64,000 nucleotides of DNA from an uncultured Lachnospiraceae bacterium (GTDB taxonomy: Bacteria > Bacillota > Clostridia > Lachnospirales > Lachnospiraceae): assembly GCA_910585005.1 (NCBI GenBank), contig CAJUCN010000009.1:1-64000 (forward strand), in the 5' to 3' direction. Numbering within the stretch: the stretch's first letter is position 1; every line of letters starts with the position of its first letter. The notes beneath the pieces are model-generated. The model was not told the DNA's origin and did no database searches. It saw only the letters and a list, made by a program, of their open reading frames with translations. The position numbers and the translations under genes are program-made. Positions 44,623 through 53,218 of this stretch are shown here, in pieces.

Positions 44623-45537
44623 TCAGAACAGTGCACTATCGGGATCATAACGCTTCACAATCACGTTTGCCGACAGAACCAACACGAAACCCACCAAAGA
44701 CTGGTACAACCCTGCCGCTGCAGACATCCCCACATTGTTAAGCTGCATCAGCCCACGATAAACATAGGTATCAATGGTATTGGTAACATCTATCAATGCC
44801 CCCTGGTTAAGCGGGACTTGATAAAACAAACCGAAATCAGAGTAAAAAATCTTGCTGACCGCAAGCAGCGTCAATATGATAACAGTTGATTTTAAATTAG
44901 GAAGGGTAATATACCATATCCTTTTCCATCTTCCGGCTCCATCAATCGATGCCGCCTCATAATATTCCCTATCCACTCCCACCAGTGCAGAGTAATAGAG
45001 AATGCAATGATACCCAAAACTCTTCCATATATAGACCACTGTCAATATCACCGGCCAATATTTCGGCGTGCTGTACCAGGAAACCGGCGCTTTCCCCAAG
45101 GGCTTTAACAGCGCCATATTTAAGAAACCTGTCTCTGTATTCAAAAAAGCATAGGCCAGATAGCTTATGATAACAATTGATATTATATATGGAAACAGAA
45201 TTGCCGTCTGGTATAATTTTTTCAGGAATTTCCCCGTCAGTTCATCCAGCAGAATTGCCACAAATACCGCAATAACCGTACCGACAACGATAAAAACCAA
45301 ATTATACAGCAGCGTATTTCTTGTGATCGTAATTGCATCTTTTGTCTGGAATAGAAACTTAAAGTTGTGAAACCCTACATTGTCACTTCCAAAGATCCCT
45401 TTTTTAAAGTTGTATTTCTTAAATGCAAGCACAATCCCTCCCATTGGGATATAGTGATTAATGACCAGGTAAATGCACCCCGGCATCAACATGAAGTACA
45501 ACGGTAAATAGCGCAAAAGTTTTTTTGCATTTTTCAT
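44623..45537 (-). CDS. sugar ABC importer permease, LplB type (CE15 operon)
   Basis: 304-aa permease with about six helices and EAA motif EAASIDGAGRWKRIWYITLPNLK. N-terminal half has NTLLYNLVFIVVGTVIAVFVAILL, typical of LplB/YteP. Second gene of the operon, 76 bases after the binding protein. Confidence 0.92.
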   Translation of the reverse strand: MKNAKKLLRYLPLYFMLMPGCIYLVINHYIPMGGIVLAFKKYNFKKGIFGSDNVGFHNFKFLFQTKDAITITRNTLLYNLVFIVVGTVIAVFVAILLDELTGKFLKKLYQTAILFPYIISIVIISYLAYAFLNTETGFLNMALLKPLGKAPVSWYSTPKYWPVILTVVYIWKSFGYHCILYYSALVGVDREYYEAASIDGAGRWKRIWYITLPNLKSTVIILTLLAVSKIFYSDFGLFYQVPLNQGALIDVTNTIDTYVYRGLMQLNNVGMSAAAGLYQSLVGFVLVLSANVIVKRYDPDSALF

Positions 45538-45613
45538 ATTTTTAGCCTCTTTTTAAATGGGAGAGCTGTCGCATCTATGATCGGTTCAATCATTCATGCG
45601 GCAGCTCCATCTC

Positions 45614-47152
45614 TCATTGTTTTGACAGCCACGCATCCAACTGCGCTTGCTTTTCCTCAATAATCGTGTCGATCCCCGCTGCCTTTAATTCTTCAATAAA
45701 TTTGGGCAAGGCCTCATCAGGATCAAGGGCGCCAAGCTCCAGGCCATTCGCATATTTACTCTTCACATTCTGGCAGGCCGTGATCTCGTTGAGCACTTTG
45801 GAATTATCCCACACAAAACCAAGAGCCTTCGATGGGTACGCCTCATCGTTAAATTGGCCAAGCTGGTCCCACAGATCCAAAGGATCCCCCACTCTTACCG
45901 GCGTAATCTGCTGGTTTGGACAGGACCAGCTCACCACCGTATAGCCAATGCCTGCCGCATCCTTCCCTTCCGGATAATCGATCATTTTCCTGGTATCGTC
46001 TGTATATACATAGTGGATTCCTTCTATCCCGTTTCCAAACAAATTAGCCATTTCCGGGTCGTTATACAAAAGATCCAGTACCTGCATTGCTTTCTGGGGC
46101 TGCTCACTGTTTGCCGCAATACACCATGGAGTGGCAACGCTGGTGGTTTTGGTATATACAGGATATAACTCTGTAAGCACCAATTCTGTCCCGGCCTCCG
46201 CGCCTCCCTGGTTTAAAACCCCCGGCTTAAACCGTCCGAACGTTGAAAATCCCTTTCCGGCGCCAATCACTGTCATATCGCTGTCCGTATTGCTCGCTGC
46301 GTCAGGCATGATCAGCCCTTTCTGGTTCCAGTCGTACATCCTTTGGCATAATTCTTTATAGCTGTCTGTCTCATACCAGTCCACGACTGTGGTACTGTCC
46401 TCAAACACATTTTCCAGGACGCCAAATCCGTCCCCCAAATCGTCATAGGGCAGAAAATCCTTTAAGGTCCCGGCATTAGACACCAGCGGGTAATAATCTG
46501 TTTTTTCCTTTACCAGCGTAAGAGCCTCCTCAATCTGATCCAAGGTTTTTAATGATTCATAATCAATTCCAAGCTCTTCCACAAGATCCTTCCTGAAAAT
46601 AATCCCGGAGGAGGATGCCTTTTCTTTATTCATTGGAACCCCATAAATATTCCCATTGATCGTCACACATCTCCAATCCCGTTCACTGATCGCATTCCAT
46701 GTCGTAGGAGCATATTCAGGAAGCAGTTCATTGATCGGTACAATCTGCTCGTTGCTGACCAGATTAGTCAGTGACACCTCCCATGGCATAGCCGGGAACA
46801 GATCCAGCTTTTCCCCCGATGTCAGCATCAAGTTTAGCTGTTCTACCGTATAACCCTTTACCAACTCCACTTTAACCTGAAACAGTTCCATTGTCTTTTT
46901 GGAAATTGCTTCTGCAACTGCATTGGCAGCATCTGTATCCGCATCACCAAACGCCAGTATTTTTACCGTGTAGGGTTCTTCCTCCTCCTTCCTATCCTCT
47001 TCCCCCTCAAGTTCCTTTTCCTTCGTAATATCCGTGTTATCCTGTCCATCTGCCTGTTTGGCCCCGTCCCCACAACCAGTTGATAAGGAAACTGCCACTA
47101 ACACGACTGAAAGAATCATAAGAAAATTCTTTTTCCATTTTTTACCTTTCAT
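45614..47152 (-). CDS. sugar ABC importer, LplA-type solute-binding lipoprotein (CE15 operon)
   Basis: 512-aa lipoprotein. Signal peptide of about 27 residues with lipobox LSTGC, a Glu/Lys-rich linker, then the LplA-type domain (DUF3502-like C-terminal part, KSKYANGLELGALDPDEALPKFI). Head gene of a six-gene unit: binding protein, two permeases, CE15 esterase, YesM, YesN. I infer an oligosaccharide carrying uronic acid ester groups as ligand. The ATG at 47152 is at the proper distance from AGGAGGG; a GTG two codons earlier is too close. Confidence 0.92.
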   Translation of the reverse strand: MKGKKWKKNFLMILSVVLVAVSLSTGCGDGAKQADGQDNTDITKEKELEGEEDRKEEEEPYTVKILAFGDADTDAANAVAEAISKKTMELFQVKVELVKGYTVEQLNLMLTSGEKLDLFPAMPWEVSLTNLVSNEQIVPINELLPEYAPTTWNAISERDWRCVTINGNIYGVPMNKEKASSSGIIFRKDLVEELGIDYESLKTLDQIEEALTLVKEKTDYYPLVSNAGTLKDFLPYDDLGDGFGVLENVFEDSTTVVDWYETDSYKELCQRMYDWNQKGLIMPDAASNTDSDMTVIGAGKGFSTFGRFKPGVLNQGGAEAGTELVLTELYPVYTKTTSVATPWCIAANSEQPQKAMQVLDLLYNDPEMANLFGNGIEGIHYVYTDDTRKMIDYPEGKDAAGIGYTVVSWSCPNQQITPVRVGDPLDLWDQLGQFNDEAYPSKALGFVWDNSKVLNEITACQNVKSKYANGLELGALDPDEALPKFIEELKAAGIDTIIEEKQAQLDAWLSKQ

Positions 47153-47292
47153 GAGCACCCTCCTAACATATCCTACAAATCTATTTCGTTATACCGGTAT
47201 GCTCTCATGTTAACATCATCTTTATCCTGTCTCTACCAAAAAACAGACTTACATTATCAATTTTCCTACTTTAACATGCTGTAAAAAACATC

Positions 47293-47961
47293 CTATACCA
47301 GGCTTTTTACTCTTTGAAGCCCTTTCTCCACGGGAGGCAGGATTAATATAACACATGTCATCGCTGCTTCCGCCCCCAAATAGGAGCCATTATAGACAAG
47401 GGAATACACGGCGGCGGACATATGGTAACTGGAGGCATAACTGCCAAAAAAAATCATCCCCGACAAAAATGTAAAAAAGTACCTTCCCAGCACACCAAGC
47501 AGATATCCCTTTATAAGCCCCTGTTTCTTTTCATGGAAAATTCCGGAAAGCCCCAGCGCCCCAAATCCAAAAGCGTAGTCGGTAAGCATCTGTGGAATGC
47601 TGATTATATAGGGGTCTACCACTAATTGGAGAAAACCATAAGCAAAAGCAGCCGTAAGCCCTGTCCTAAGCCCGAATAAATAGCCGATCAGACAGATAAA
47701 CAACATGCTGCACAATGTGACCGAACCTCCCATCGGCATATCCATTAATTTGATCATCGATGTTACCATCGCAAGCGCGATTGCCATTGCCGAAAATACC
47801 AGCGCCTTCATGCTAAGTTTTTTCTTTCCTGACGGATTGCTGAAAAAACACCCTAAAAGGAGCATAAGAAGCATGATCCCGATCAGCGCTCCATAGCCTG
47901 CTCCTGTCAGTTCATAATAATTTCCGCCCTCTTCCATCACTTTTGTTGCAAAAATAGACAT
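47293..47961 (-). CDS. thiT: energy-coupled thiamine transporter ThiT
   Basis: 222-aa S component of an ECF importer for thiamine, with about six membrane helices. Family features include LMDMPMGGSVTLCSMLF (ThiT has a conserved MP-GGSITL-SM motif), GLRTGLTAAFAYGFLQL and DYAFGFGALGLSGIF. A TPP riboswitch directly upstream confirms the assignment. AGGAGG precedes ATG at 47961. The EcfA/EcfT module must be encoded elsewhere. Confidence 0.95.
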   Translation of the reverse strand: MSIFATKVMEEGGNYYELTGAGYGALIGIMLLMLLLGCFFSNPSGKKKLSMKALVFSAMAIALAMVTSMIKLMDMPMGGSVTLCSMLFICLIGYLFGLRTGLTAAFAYGFLQLVVDPYIISIPQMLTDYAFGFGALGLSGIFHEKKQGLIKGYLLGVLGRYFFTFLSGMIFFGSYASSYHMSAAVYSLVYNGSYLGAEAAMTCVILILPPVEKGLQRVKSLV

Positions 47962-47968
47962 AAAAAAT

Positions 47969-47991
47969 CCTCCTTGTTTTATCACAGGAGG
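47969..47991 (-). promoter_or_regulatory. ribosome-site-sequestering hairpin of thiT
   Basis: CCTCCT (minus strand, 47991-47986) can pair with the AGGAGG ribosome site (47974-47969) across an 11-base loop. This is the likely expression platform through which the TPP riboswitch blocks translation. Confidence 0.65.
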
Positions 47992-48091
47992 GAACAAAAA
48001 ATCTTTATAAACCAAAGGGGTTCCTGACCTTTTTAGCCAGCAACGGCCATTTTAAAGCAGGCCGCCACAAACCTTCGCATTTATAAAAACC

Positions 48092-48185
48092 TGCTTCCCT
48101 ACGCCGGTATTATCCGGTTCAGGTAATGAGGGTCAGCATATGTATATAAAATAACACATGCAATCTCAGCATCTGCTCCCCTAGC
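48092..48185 (-). ncRNA. TPP riboswitch
   Basis: On the minus strand the conserved elements occur in order: AGGGGAGC, GCTGAGA, a variable arm, GACCCT, ACCTGAACCGGATAATACC and GGCGTAGGGAAGC. It binds thiamine pyrophosphate and lowers expression of the thiamine transporter downstream. Confidence 0.95.
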
Positions 48186-48546
48186 GATTTATTTTTTTCA
48201 ACAATATACCCGTTTAAAGGAAATGTCAAGCCCTCAAAATTATTATGAAGCTCCTTACATTTCTTGTATCTATCATTAAAAAGCTAATACTATGCAGCAG
48301 ATTGCACAATACATCATGTAGATTTTAAACTTAACATAAAAAATTAAAATACCATATATTGTGTATGTAACTTAAATTCTATTTAACGGATAAAATATTT
48401 TTCTACATTTTTCTTACTTAGATTATATTGAATCATGTGCATTTTTGTAGTATAAAGTCCCTATAGGGCTTTGTTCTAAATAATTCTATTTCAATTCTCT
48501 ATGTAATTAATTCTAATCATTCTTTTTATTCTAAGGAGGACTCTCT
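48186..48546. other. AT-rich intergenic region before the Rpn gene
   Basis: The TPP-riboswitch promoter lies at its left end (minus strand TTGACA 48224-48229 and TATTGT 48201-48206, 17 apart). The rest is far more AT-rich than its surroundings. Near 48457-48476 lies the near-palindrome AAAGTCCCTATAGGGCTTTG. An RBS AAGGAGG precedes the Rpn start. No other gene is seen. The composition suggests this DNA arrived with the Rpn gene. Confidence 0.55.
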
Positions 48547-49572
48547 ATGTTCCATCAAAACTATATTTCCAATGCTGTTAAAAGCGCTGACTCCAAATGG
48601 CTTTCCGCCTCCGGCTCACTGTCTATCCCTATGACCAACGATTACTTATTCAGAGCGCTTTTACAGCGTAATAGCTATGTCCTTACAGGGTTGATCTGCT
48701 CGCTCCTTCACTTATCCCCAGAGCAAGTCCGTTCTGTTAAGATCCTTAATCCCATCATGCTTGGAGAAGCCATCAGCCACAAAACCTTTTTCCTCGATGT
48801 TTTTGTGATCTTAAATAACCACACCAGGATCAATCTTGAACTGCAAGTGGTCAATGAGCAAAACTGGCCGGAACGGTCTTTGAGCTATCTATGCCGCACC
48901 TTTGACAGTTTAAACTCCGGTGAAGCATACCCGATGGTAAGTCCTGCCGTCCAGATTGGCCTCCTAGACTTTACCCTCTTTCCGGAATATCCTGAGTTTT
49001 ATTCTACTTATCAGTTTATAAACATCAAAAATCATACGTTATATAGTGACAAAATACAGCTTTCTGTGTTAAACTTAACCCGTAAAGACTTAGCCACCAA
49101 AGAAGATAAAAAAGCCCATCTCCACCACTGGGCTTCTTTCTTCAAAGCCACCACATGGGAGGAATTAAAAATGCTAGCCAAACAAAATGAATTTATAAAT
49201 GAAGCTTCTGCAACCGTCTACCAGCTCAGCCAGGAAGAACAGATACGTCTGCAATGCCAGGCAAGGGAAGACTATTACCGCAGGCAACGTGCAATCCAGT
49301 ACAACATGGATAAGCAGAAGGAGACAATCGAAAGTCAGAACACTACTATTGAAAACCAGATTACTACTATTGAAAGCCAAAATATTACTATCAAACAGTT
49401 GACAGAGAAAGTTGCTTTCCAAGAAGAAAAGATCACATCCCAGCAGCAAGAACTTATTGTCCTGTGGGATGAAATTGCTTCTTTGAAAAAACTGCTTGCT
49501 CTCTCCAGCGAAAAAGAAAAATGTAGTCATTTAGAAGCTACAAATACACCAGCTAACAGGAACTTAACTTAA
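48547..49572 (+). CDS. Rpn-family PD-(D/E)XK nuclease/transposase-like protein
   Basis: 341-aa protein of the recombination-promoting nuclease type (PDDEXK_2). The N-terminal domain has the usual MTNDYLFRALLQ start, FFLDVFVILNNHTRINLELQV (the D...ExQ core) and SLSYLCRTFDSL. The C-terminal 100 residues form a coiled coil with 7-residue repeats (TIESQNT, TIENQIT, TIESQNI, encoded around 49327-49395). Such proteins are common, multi-copy and often mobile in gut Firmicutes; their cellular role is unsettled. Its end overlaps the end of addA by 20 bases tail to tail. Confidence 0.85.
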   Translation: MFHQNYISNAVKSADSKWLSASGSLSIPMTNDYLFRALLQRNSYVLTGLICSLLHLSPEQVRSVKILNPIMLGEAISHKTFFLDVFVILNNHTRINLELQVVNEQNWPERSLSYLCRTFDSLNSGEAYPMVSPAVQIGLLDFTLFPEYPEFYSTYQFINIKNHTLYSDKIQLSVLNLTRKDLATKEDKKAHLHHWASFFKATTWEELKMLAKQNEFINEASATVYQLSQEEQIRLQCQAREDYYRRQRAIQYNMDKQKETIESQNTTIENQITTIESQNITIKQLTEKVAFQEEKITSQQQELIVLWDEIASLKKLLALSSEKEKCSHLEATNTPANRNLT

Positions 49573-52500
49573 TCTCCCTCCCCAGCGAAAAGGAATAGAT
49601 GACCTTTTCAACAACTTCTTTTCCGGTAATCCGCTCAAGCGCCTCCCCATAGTAATCAAGCTGCACCTGATACCGCTTGATCAGTTCTTCCGGTGCATTG
49701 ACCATATCAGTCTTATAATCCGCCACGATAATTTTTCCTTCTTCCTCGAAGAAAACATCAATGATTCCCTGGATCAACACCTGTTCCGTAGAGGGGCATT
49801 CAGCACTGACCCGGTCTGCTGTCAGTCCTATGACAAAAGGCTGTTCCCGCCAAAGTTTACCGTGAGCATTTGCATCCATCATCCGCCGTGCAAGGCTGCT
49901 TTCCAAAAAAGTCATGATCTTCGAGATATCTATGCCATCCCTCCACTGGCTGGTCATACGCTCCTCCTGTACAAAGAGGTCTATCTGCCTTTTTATTTCC
50001 GCCTCCGCCAAATTTCTTTCCACAGCTTTTAAGTCCAGCAGTTCCATAACCTTATGGTACGCACTTCCCCTGTCTGTGCCGGAGATCCCTTCCTTACTGC
50101 TGATAAAAGAGGGAATATAAGGCACCACCTCCGGTTCTTCAAATAATTCCCTTGTAAACGCCTGACCAGGTGAAAGCGAGCCAACGCCTTCTATTGACTC
50201 ATTCAGTTCATTTTCAATATTATTTTTACTTCCGTGAATTGCCTTCTTTTTCAACTCTGACACTGTAGTTTTTACAAATAATCCGGATAAATACTGGTAA
50301 GGGTATGTTCTTTCAAATTTCTCCGACATTTTCGTCATAATCTCTTGACTGGCTTGGACTACTGACAATTGACGTTTCCGCACCATTTCCTCAGATATCT
50401 CATGAATCTCTCTGATGTAAAGCGTTTCCTGGCTTATCAACTCTGCCTGTCCCAAAAAGGGCATCAAAAAATCCATATAGCAGGACGCCCCGGCAAGTGT
50501 AGAAAAATTCACCCTCTTATTCTGCCGGTTTCCCCTTGCCCCCTCTCTCCCATCATGGGCATAAAACTTCTCCTGGTTTTCCAAAGCTTCACGGAATTTG
50601 TGGATATCCCCTGTCATGCCTGTGAGGATCAGTTTTTCCCTTGCCCTGGTCATTGCCACATAAAGCACTCTCATTTCTTCCCCCAGGGCATCCAGCCTCA
50701 TTTTCAGTGAAACCGCGCTTTTCTTTAGCGTACGGCTTTGTACACGCAGATCACTGTCAACATAATCCGCCCCGACCCCCATATCTACATCGGCAATCAA
50801 ACGACTTGAAGCATCCTGCATATTAAACCGTTTGGATAACCCTGCTACAAAACATACTGGAAATTCCAGACCCTTACTCTTATGAATACTCATAATCCGG
50901 ACCACGTCTGCATTTTCATCCAGAACATCTGCTTCCCCATAATCCACTTCATATTTCTCAAGCTGTTCTATATAACGTAAAAAATGAAAAAGTCCGTAAT
51001 AACTGGTCTGTTCAAAGGATGCAGCCCTGGTAAGAAGCATTTCCACATTCGCCCTGCGCTGCTCCCCTCCCTGTCTGGCAGCCACATGATCCAGGTATCC
51101 CGTATCTGTAAGAATTTCCTGTATCAGCCTATGGATCGGAGTGTAAGCAGTCTTTTGCCGGTAGGCAAAAAGCCACCGGACAAACCCATGAACCTTTTCT
51201 TCCATCTCTCCTTCATAACCACAAAGCAGGTCATAGAGCAATTTGTCACGGCCGCCTGCACGGATCCGTGCAATTTCTTCCTCTGTAAATCCGCCGAAAT
51301 AAGATTTCATGGCGCCAAATAGTGGAATATCCTGACAGGGATTATCAATTACATGTAAAAGCTGCAAAATTTCCTTAATTTCCGCTGCCTGGAAATATCC
51401 TGTCCGGGAAGCCACATAAGCCGGAATCCCTTCCCTTTCCAAGATATTTCTAAATTCCTCCGCCCAGCCAGCCGTAGTGCGGAGCAAAACTGCTATATCT
51501 CTATAACGGACAGGGCGAAGCTTTCCGCTTTCCCGGTCTGTAACCTTAAGATGAGAATAAATCTGTCTGATCTTTCGTGCAACAGCCTCCGCCTCCTGTT
51601 CTTTGACCGACATGGTCGAAGAATCATTTTTCCCGATGATTAAATACTCTGTACGGTAAGGATCGTCCTCTCCCTCCTCTTTGCCTTCCGCAAATTCCGC
51701 CCCCGGATAAAGGGCAGCTTCCTCATCATACTCCACACCACCCAATTCCGCTCCCATAATCCCGGCAAAAACTTCATTCACACTGTCGAGAACCTGACAA
51801 CGGCTGCGGAAATTCTTATGCAGATCAATTCTCTGGCAATCTCCCTCCCCCTTTGAATAACAGTTGTATTTTTCCATGAAAAGTTCAGGCCTTGCAAGCC
51901 GGAAACGATAAATACTCTGCTTCACATCTCCCACCATAAAGCGGTTATAGTTCCCTTCCTCTTCGCCGGAAATACTCTTTAAAATCAATTCCTGAACCAA
52001 ATTACTGTCCTGGTATTCGTCAGTCAATATCTCTTTAAAATACTGACGATACTCCTTTGCCGCAGCGGATGTGCAGTAACTTCCGTCTTCCTGCCGATTA
52101 AGCAGGATCTGAAGGGCAAAGTGCTCCATATCATGAAAATCTATGATGTTATCCCGGCGCTTTTTCGCATCCAGCCGTTCTTTGTAAAGCAGTACCAGGG
52201 AAAGCAGCTCTTCTACTGCCGGGCCTGCCTGCTCCATTCTTGCCAAAGCCTGTTCAGGTGAAAGAGCAAAGTAAGCGCCTTCCAACATTTCCAGCCTTTT
52301 TTTGATCTCTTTCCGAATTTGCTGTACCTTTTCCCGCAGCGTTAAATCTACGGTATCGTCCTTTTTGGCAGGCAGCCGCCCAAAAGAAATGGTTTGAAAC
52401 ATCCTGTAAAAATCAGAAAACGAGTCCGCAGTGCAAAGTTTTCCTATCATTTCATCTTCCTGCTCCAAAACTGCACTATACATATAAGGCCCATCCGGCC

Positions 52501-53218
52501 GTAGGGAAAGAGTGATTGCAAATTCCATATCTCTTTTACATTCTCTTACCATCCGCTGGATATAAGATACCAGGAACTCACACCACGGCGTTTTTTGCAT
52601 TTCTATAATATCTGTTATTTTATAGTCGTTTTTGCACTGACTGATCCAGTCTTCCGGCCAGGGATAACTCATTGAAAACTCATAAAGCCCTTCAATGTAC
52701 TCCTCCAACATCTTGTCATTGCTGCCTCCCGTAAAGTATTCCACACAGTGCAAAAATCTTGGATCCCTTTCCTGATACTGATCTTCCAGCAGTTCAGAGA
52801 GCACATCCTGTTTCAGCAACGTCAATTCTCCCTCATCAGCGATCCGAAACCCCGGATCCAGCCCAATATCATTAAAATTATTCCTGATCAAAAACAGACA
52901 AAAACTGTCAATGGTAGTAATCTGGGCATTATGCAAAAGGGAAAGCTGCTTTTGAAGGTGCACGCATTCCGGATTCTTTTCAAGAGCGGCCCCCAGGGCA
53001 AGTCCAATACGTTCCCGCATCTCTGCCGCTGCCGCATTTGTAAAAGTCACCACCAAAAGGCGGTCAATATCCACAGGATCAATATCGCTTGTTATTATTT
53101 CAATGATCCTTTGGACAAGAACTGCTGTTTTTCCTGAACCGGCAGCGGCACAAACCAAAATATTCTTATCCCGCAGTTCAATTGCCTTCCGTTGTTCCGG
53201 GGTAAATTTCGTTGCCAT
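49553..53218 (-). CDS. addA: helicase-exonuclease AddAB, subunit AddA
   Basis: 1221-aa UvrD-like helicase and nuclease that, with AddB, resects double-strand breaks and loads RecA at Chi sites. Walker A is VCAAAGSGKTAVLVQR (residues about 22-37); TDEYQDSN, DVKQSIYRFR and MSIHKSKGLEFPV are later helicase motifs. The C-terminal RecB-type nuclease has GIIDVFFEEEGKIIVADYKTD. Start overlaps the end of addB by 41 bases. Full length. Confidence 0.97.
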   Translation of the reverse strand: MATKFTPEQRKAIELRDKNILVCAAAGSGKTAVLVQRIIEIITSDIDPVDIDRLLVVTFTNAAAAEMRERIGLALGAALEKNPECVHLQKQLSLLHNAQITTIDSFCLFLIRNNFNDIGLDPGFRIADEGELTLLKQDVLSELLEDQYQERDPRFLHCVEYFTGGSNDKMLEEYIEGLYEFSMSYPWPEDWISQCKNDYKITDIIEMQKTPWCEFLVSYIQRMVRECKRDMEFAITLSLRPDGPYMYSAVLEQEDEMIGKLCTADSFSDFYRMFQTISFGRLPAKKDDTVDLTLREKVQQIRKEIKKRLEMLEGAYFALSPEQALARMEQAGPAVEELLSLVLLYKERLDAKKRRDNIIDFHDMEHFALQILLNRQEDGSYCTSAAAKEYRQYFKEILTDEYQDSNLVQELILKSISGEEEGNYNRFMVGDVKQSIYRFRLARPELFMEKYNCYSKGEGDCQRIDLHKNFRSRCQVLDSVNEVFAGIMGAELGGVEYDEEAALYPGAEFAEGKEEGEDDPYRTEYLIIGKNDSSTMSVKEQEAEAVARKIRQIYSHLKVTDRESGKLRPVRYRDIAVLLRTTAGWAEEFRNILEREGIPAYVASRTGYFQAAEIKEILQLLHVIDNPCQDIPLFGAMKSYFGGFTEEEIARIRAGGRDKLLYDLLCGYEGEMEEKVHGFVRWLFAYRQKTAYTPIHRLIQEILTDTGYLDHVAARQGGEQRRANVEMLLTRAASFEQTSYYGLFHFLRYIEQLEKYEVDYGEADVLDENADVVRIMSIHKSKGLEFPVCFVAGLSKRFNMQDASSRLIADVDMGVGADYVDSDLRVQSRTLKKSAVSLKMRLDALGEEMRVLYVAMTRAREKLILTGMTGDIHKFREALENQEKFYAHDGREGARGNRQNKRVNFSTLAGASCYMDFLMPFLGQAELISQETLYIREIHEISEEMVRKRQLSVVQASQEIMTKMSEKFERTYPYQYLSGLFVKTTVSELKKKAIHGSKNNIENELNESIEGVGSLSPGQAFTRELFEEPEVVPYIPSFISSKEGISGTDRGSAYHKVMELLDLKAVERNLAEAEIKRQIDLFVQEERMTSQWRDGIDISKIMTFLESSLARRMMDANAHGKLWREQPFVIGLTADRVSAECPSTEQVLIQGIIDVFFEEEGKIIVADYKTDMVNAPEELIKRYQVQLDYYGEALERITGKEVVEKVIYSFSLGREIKLSSC

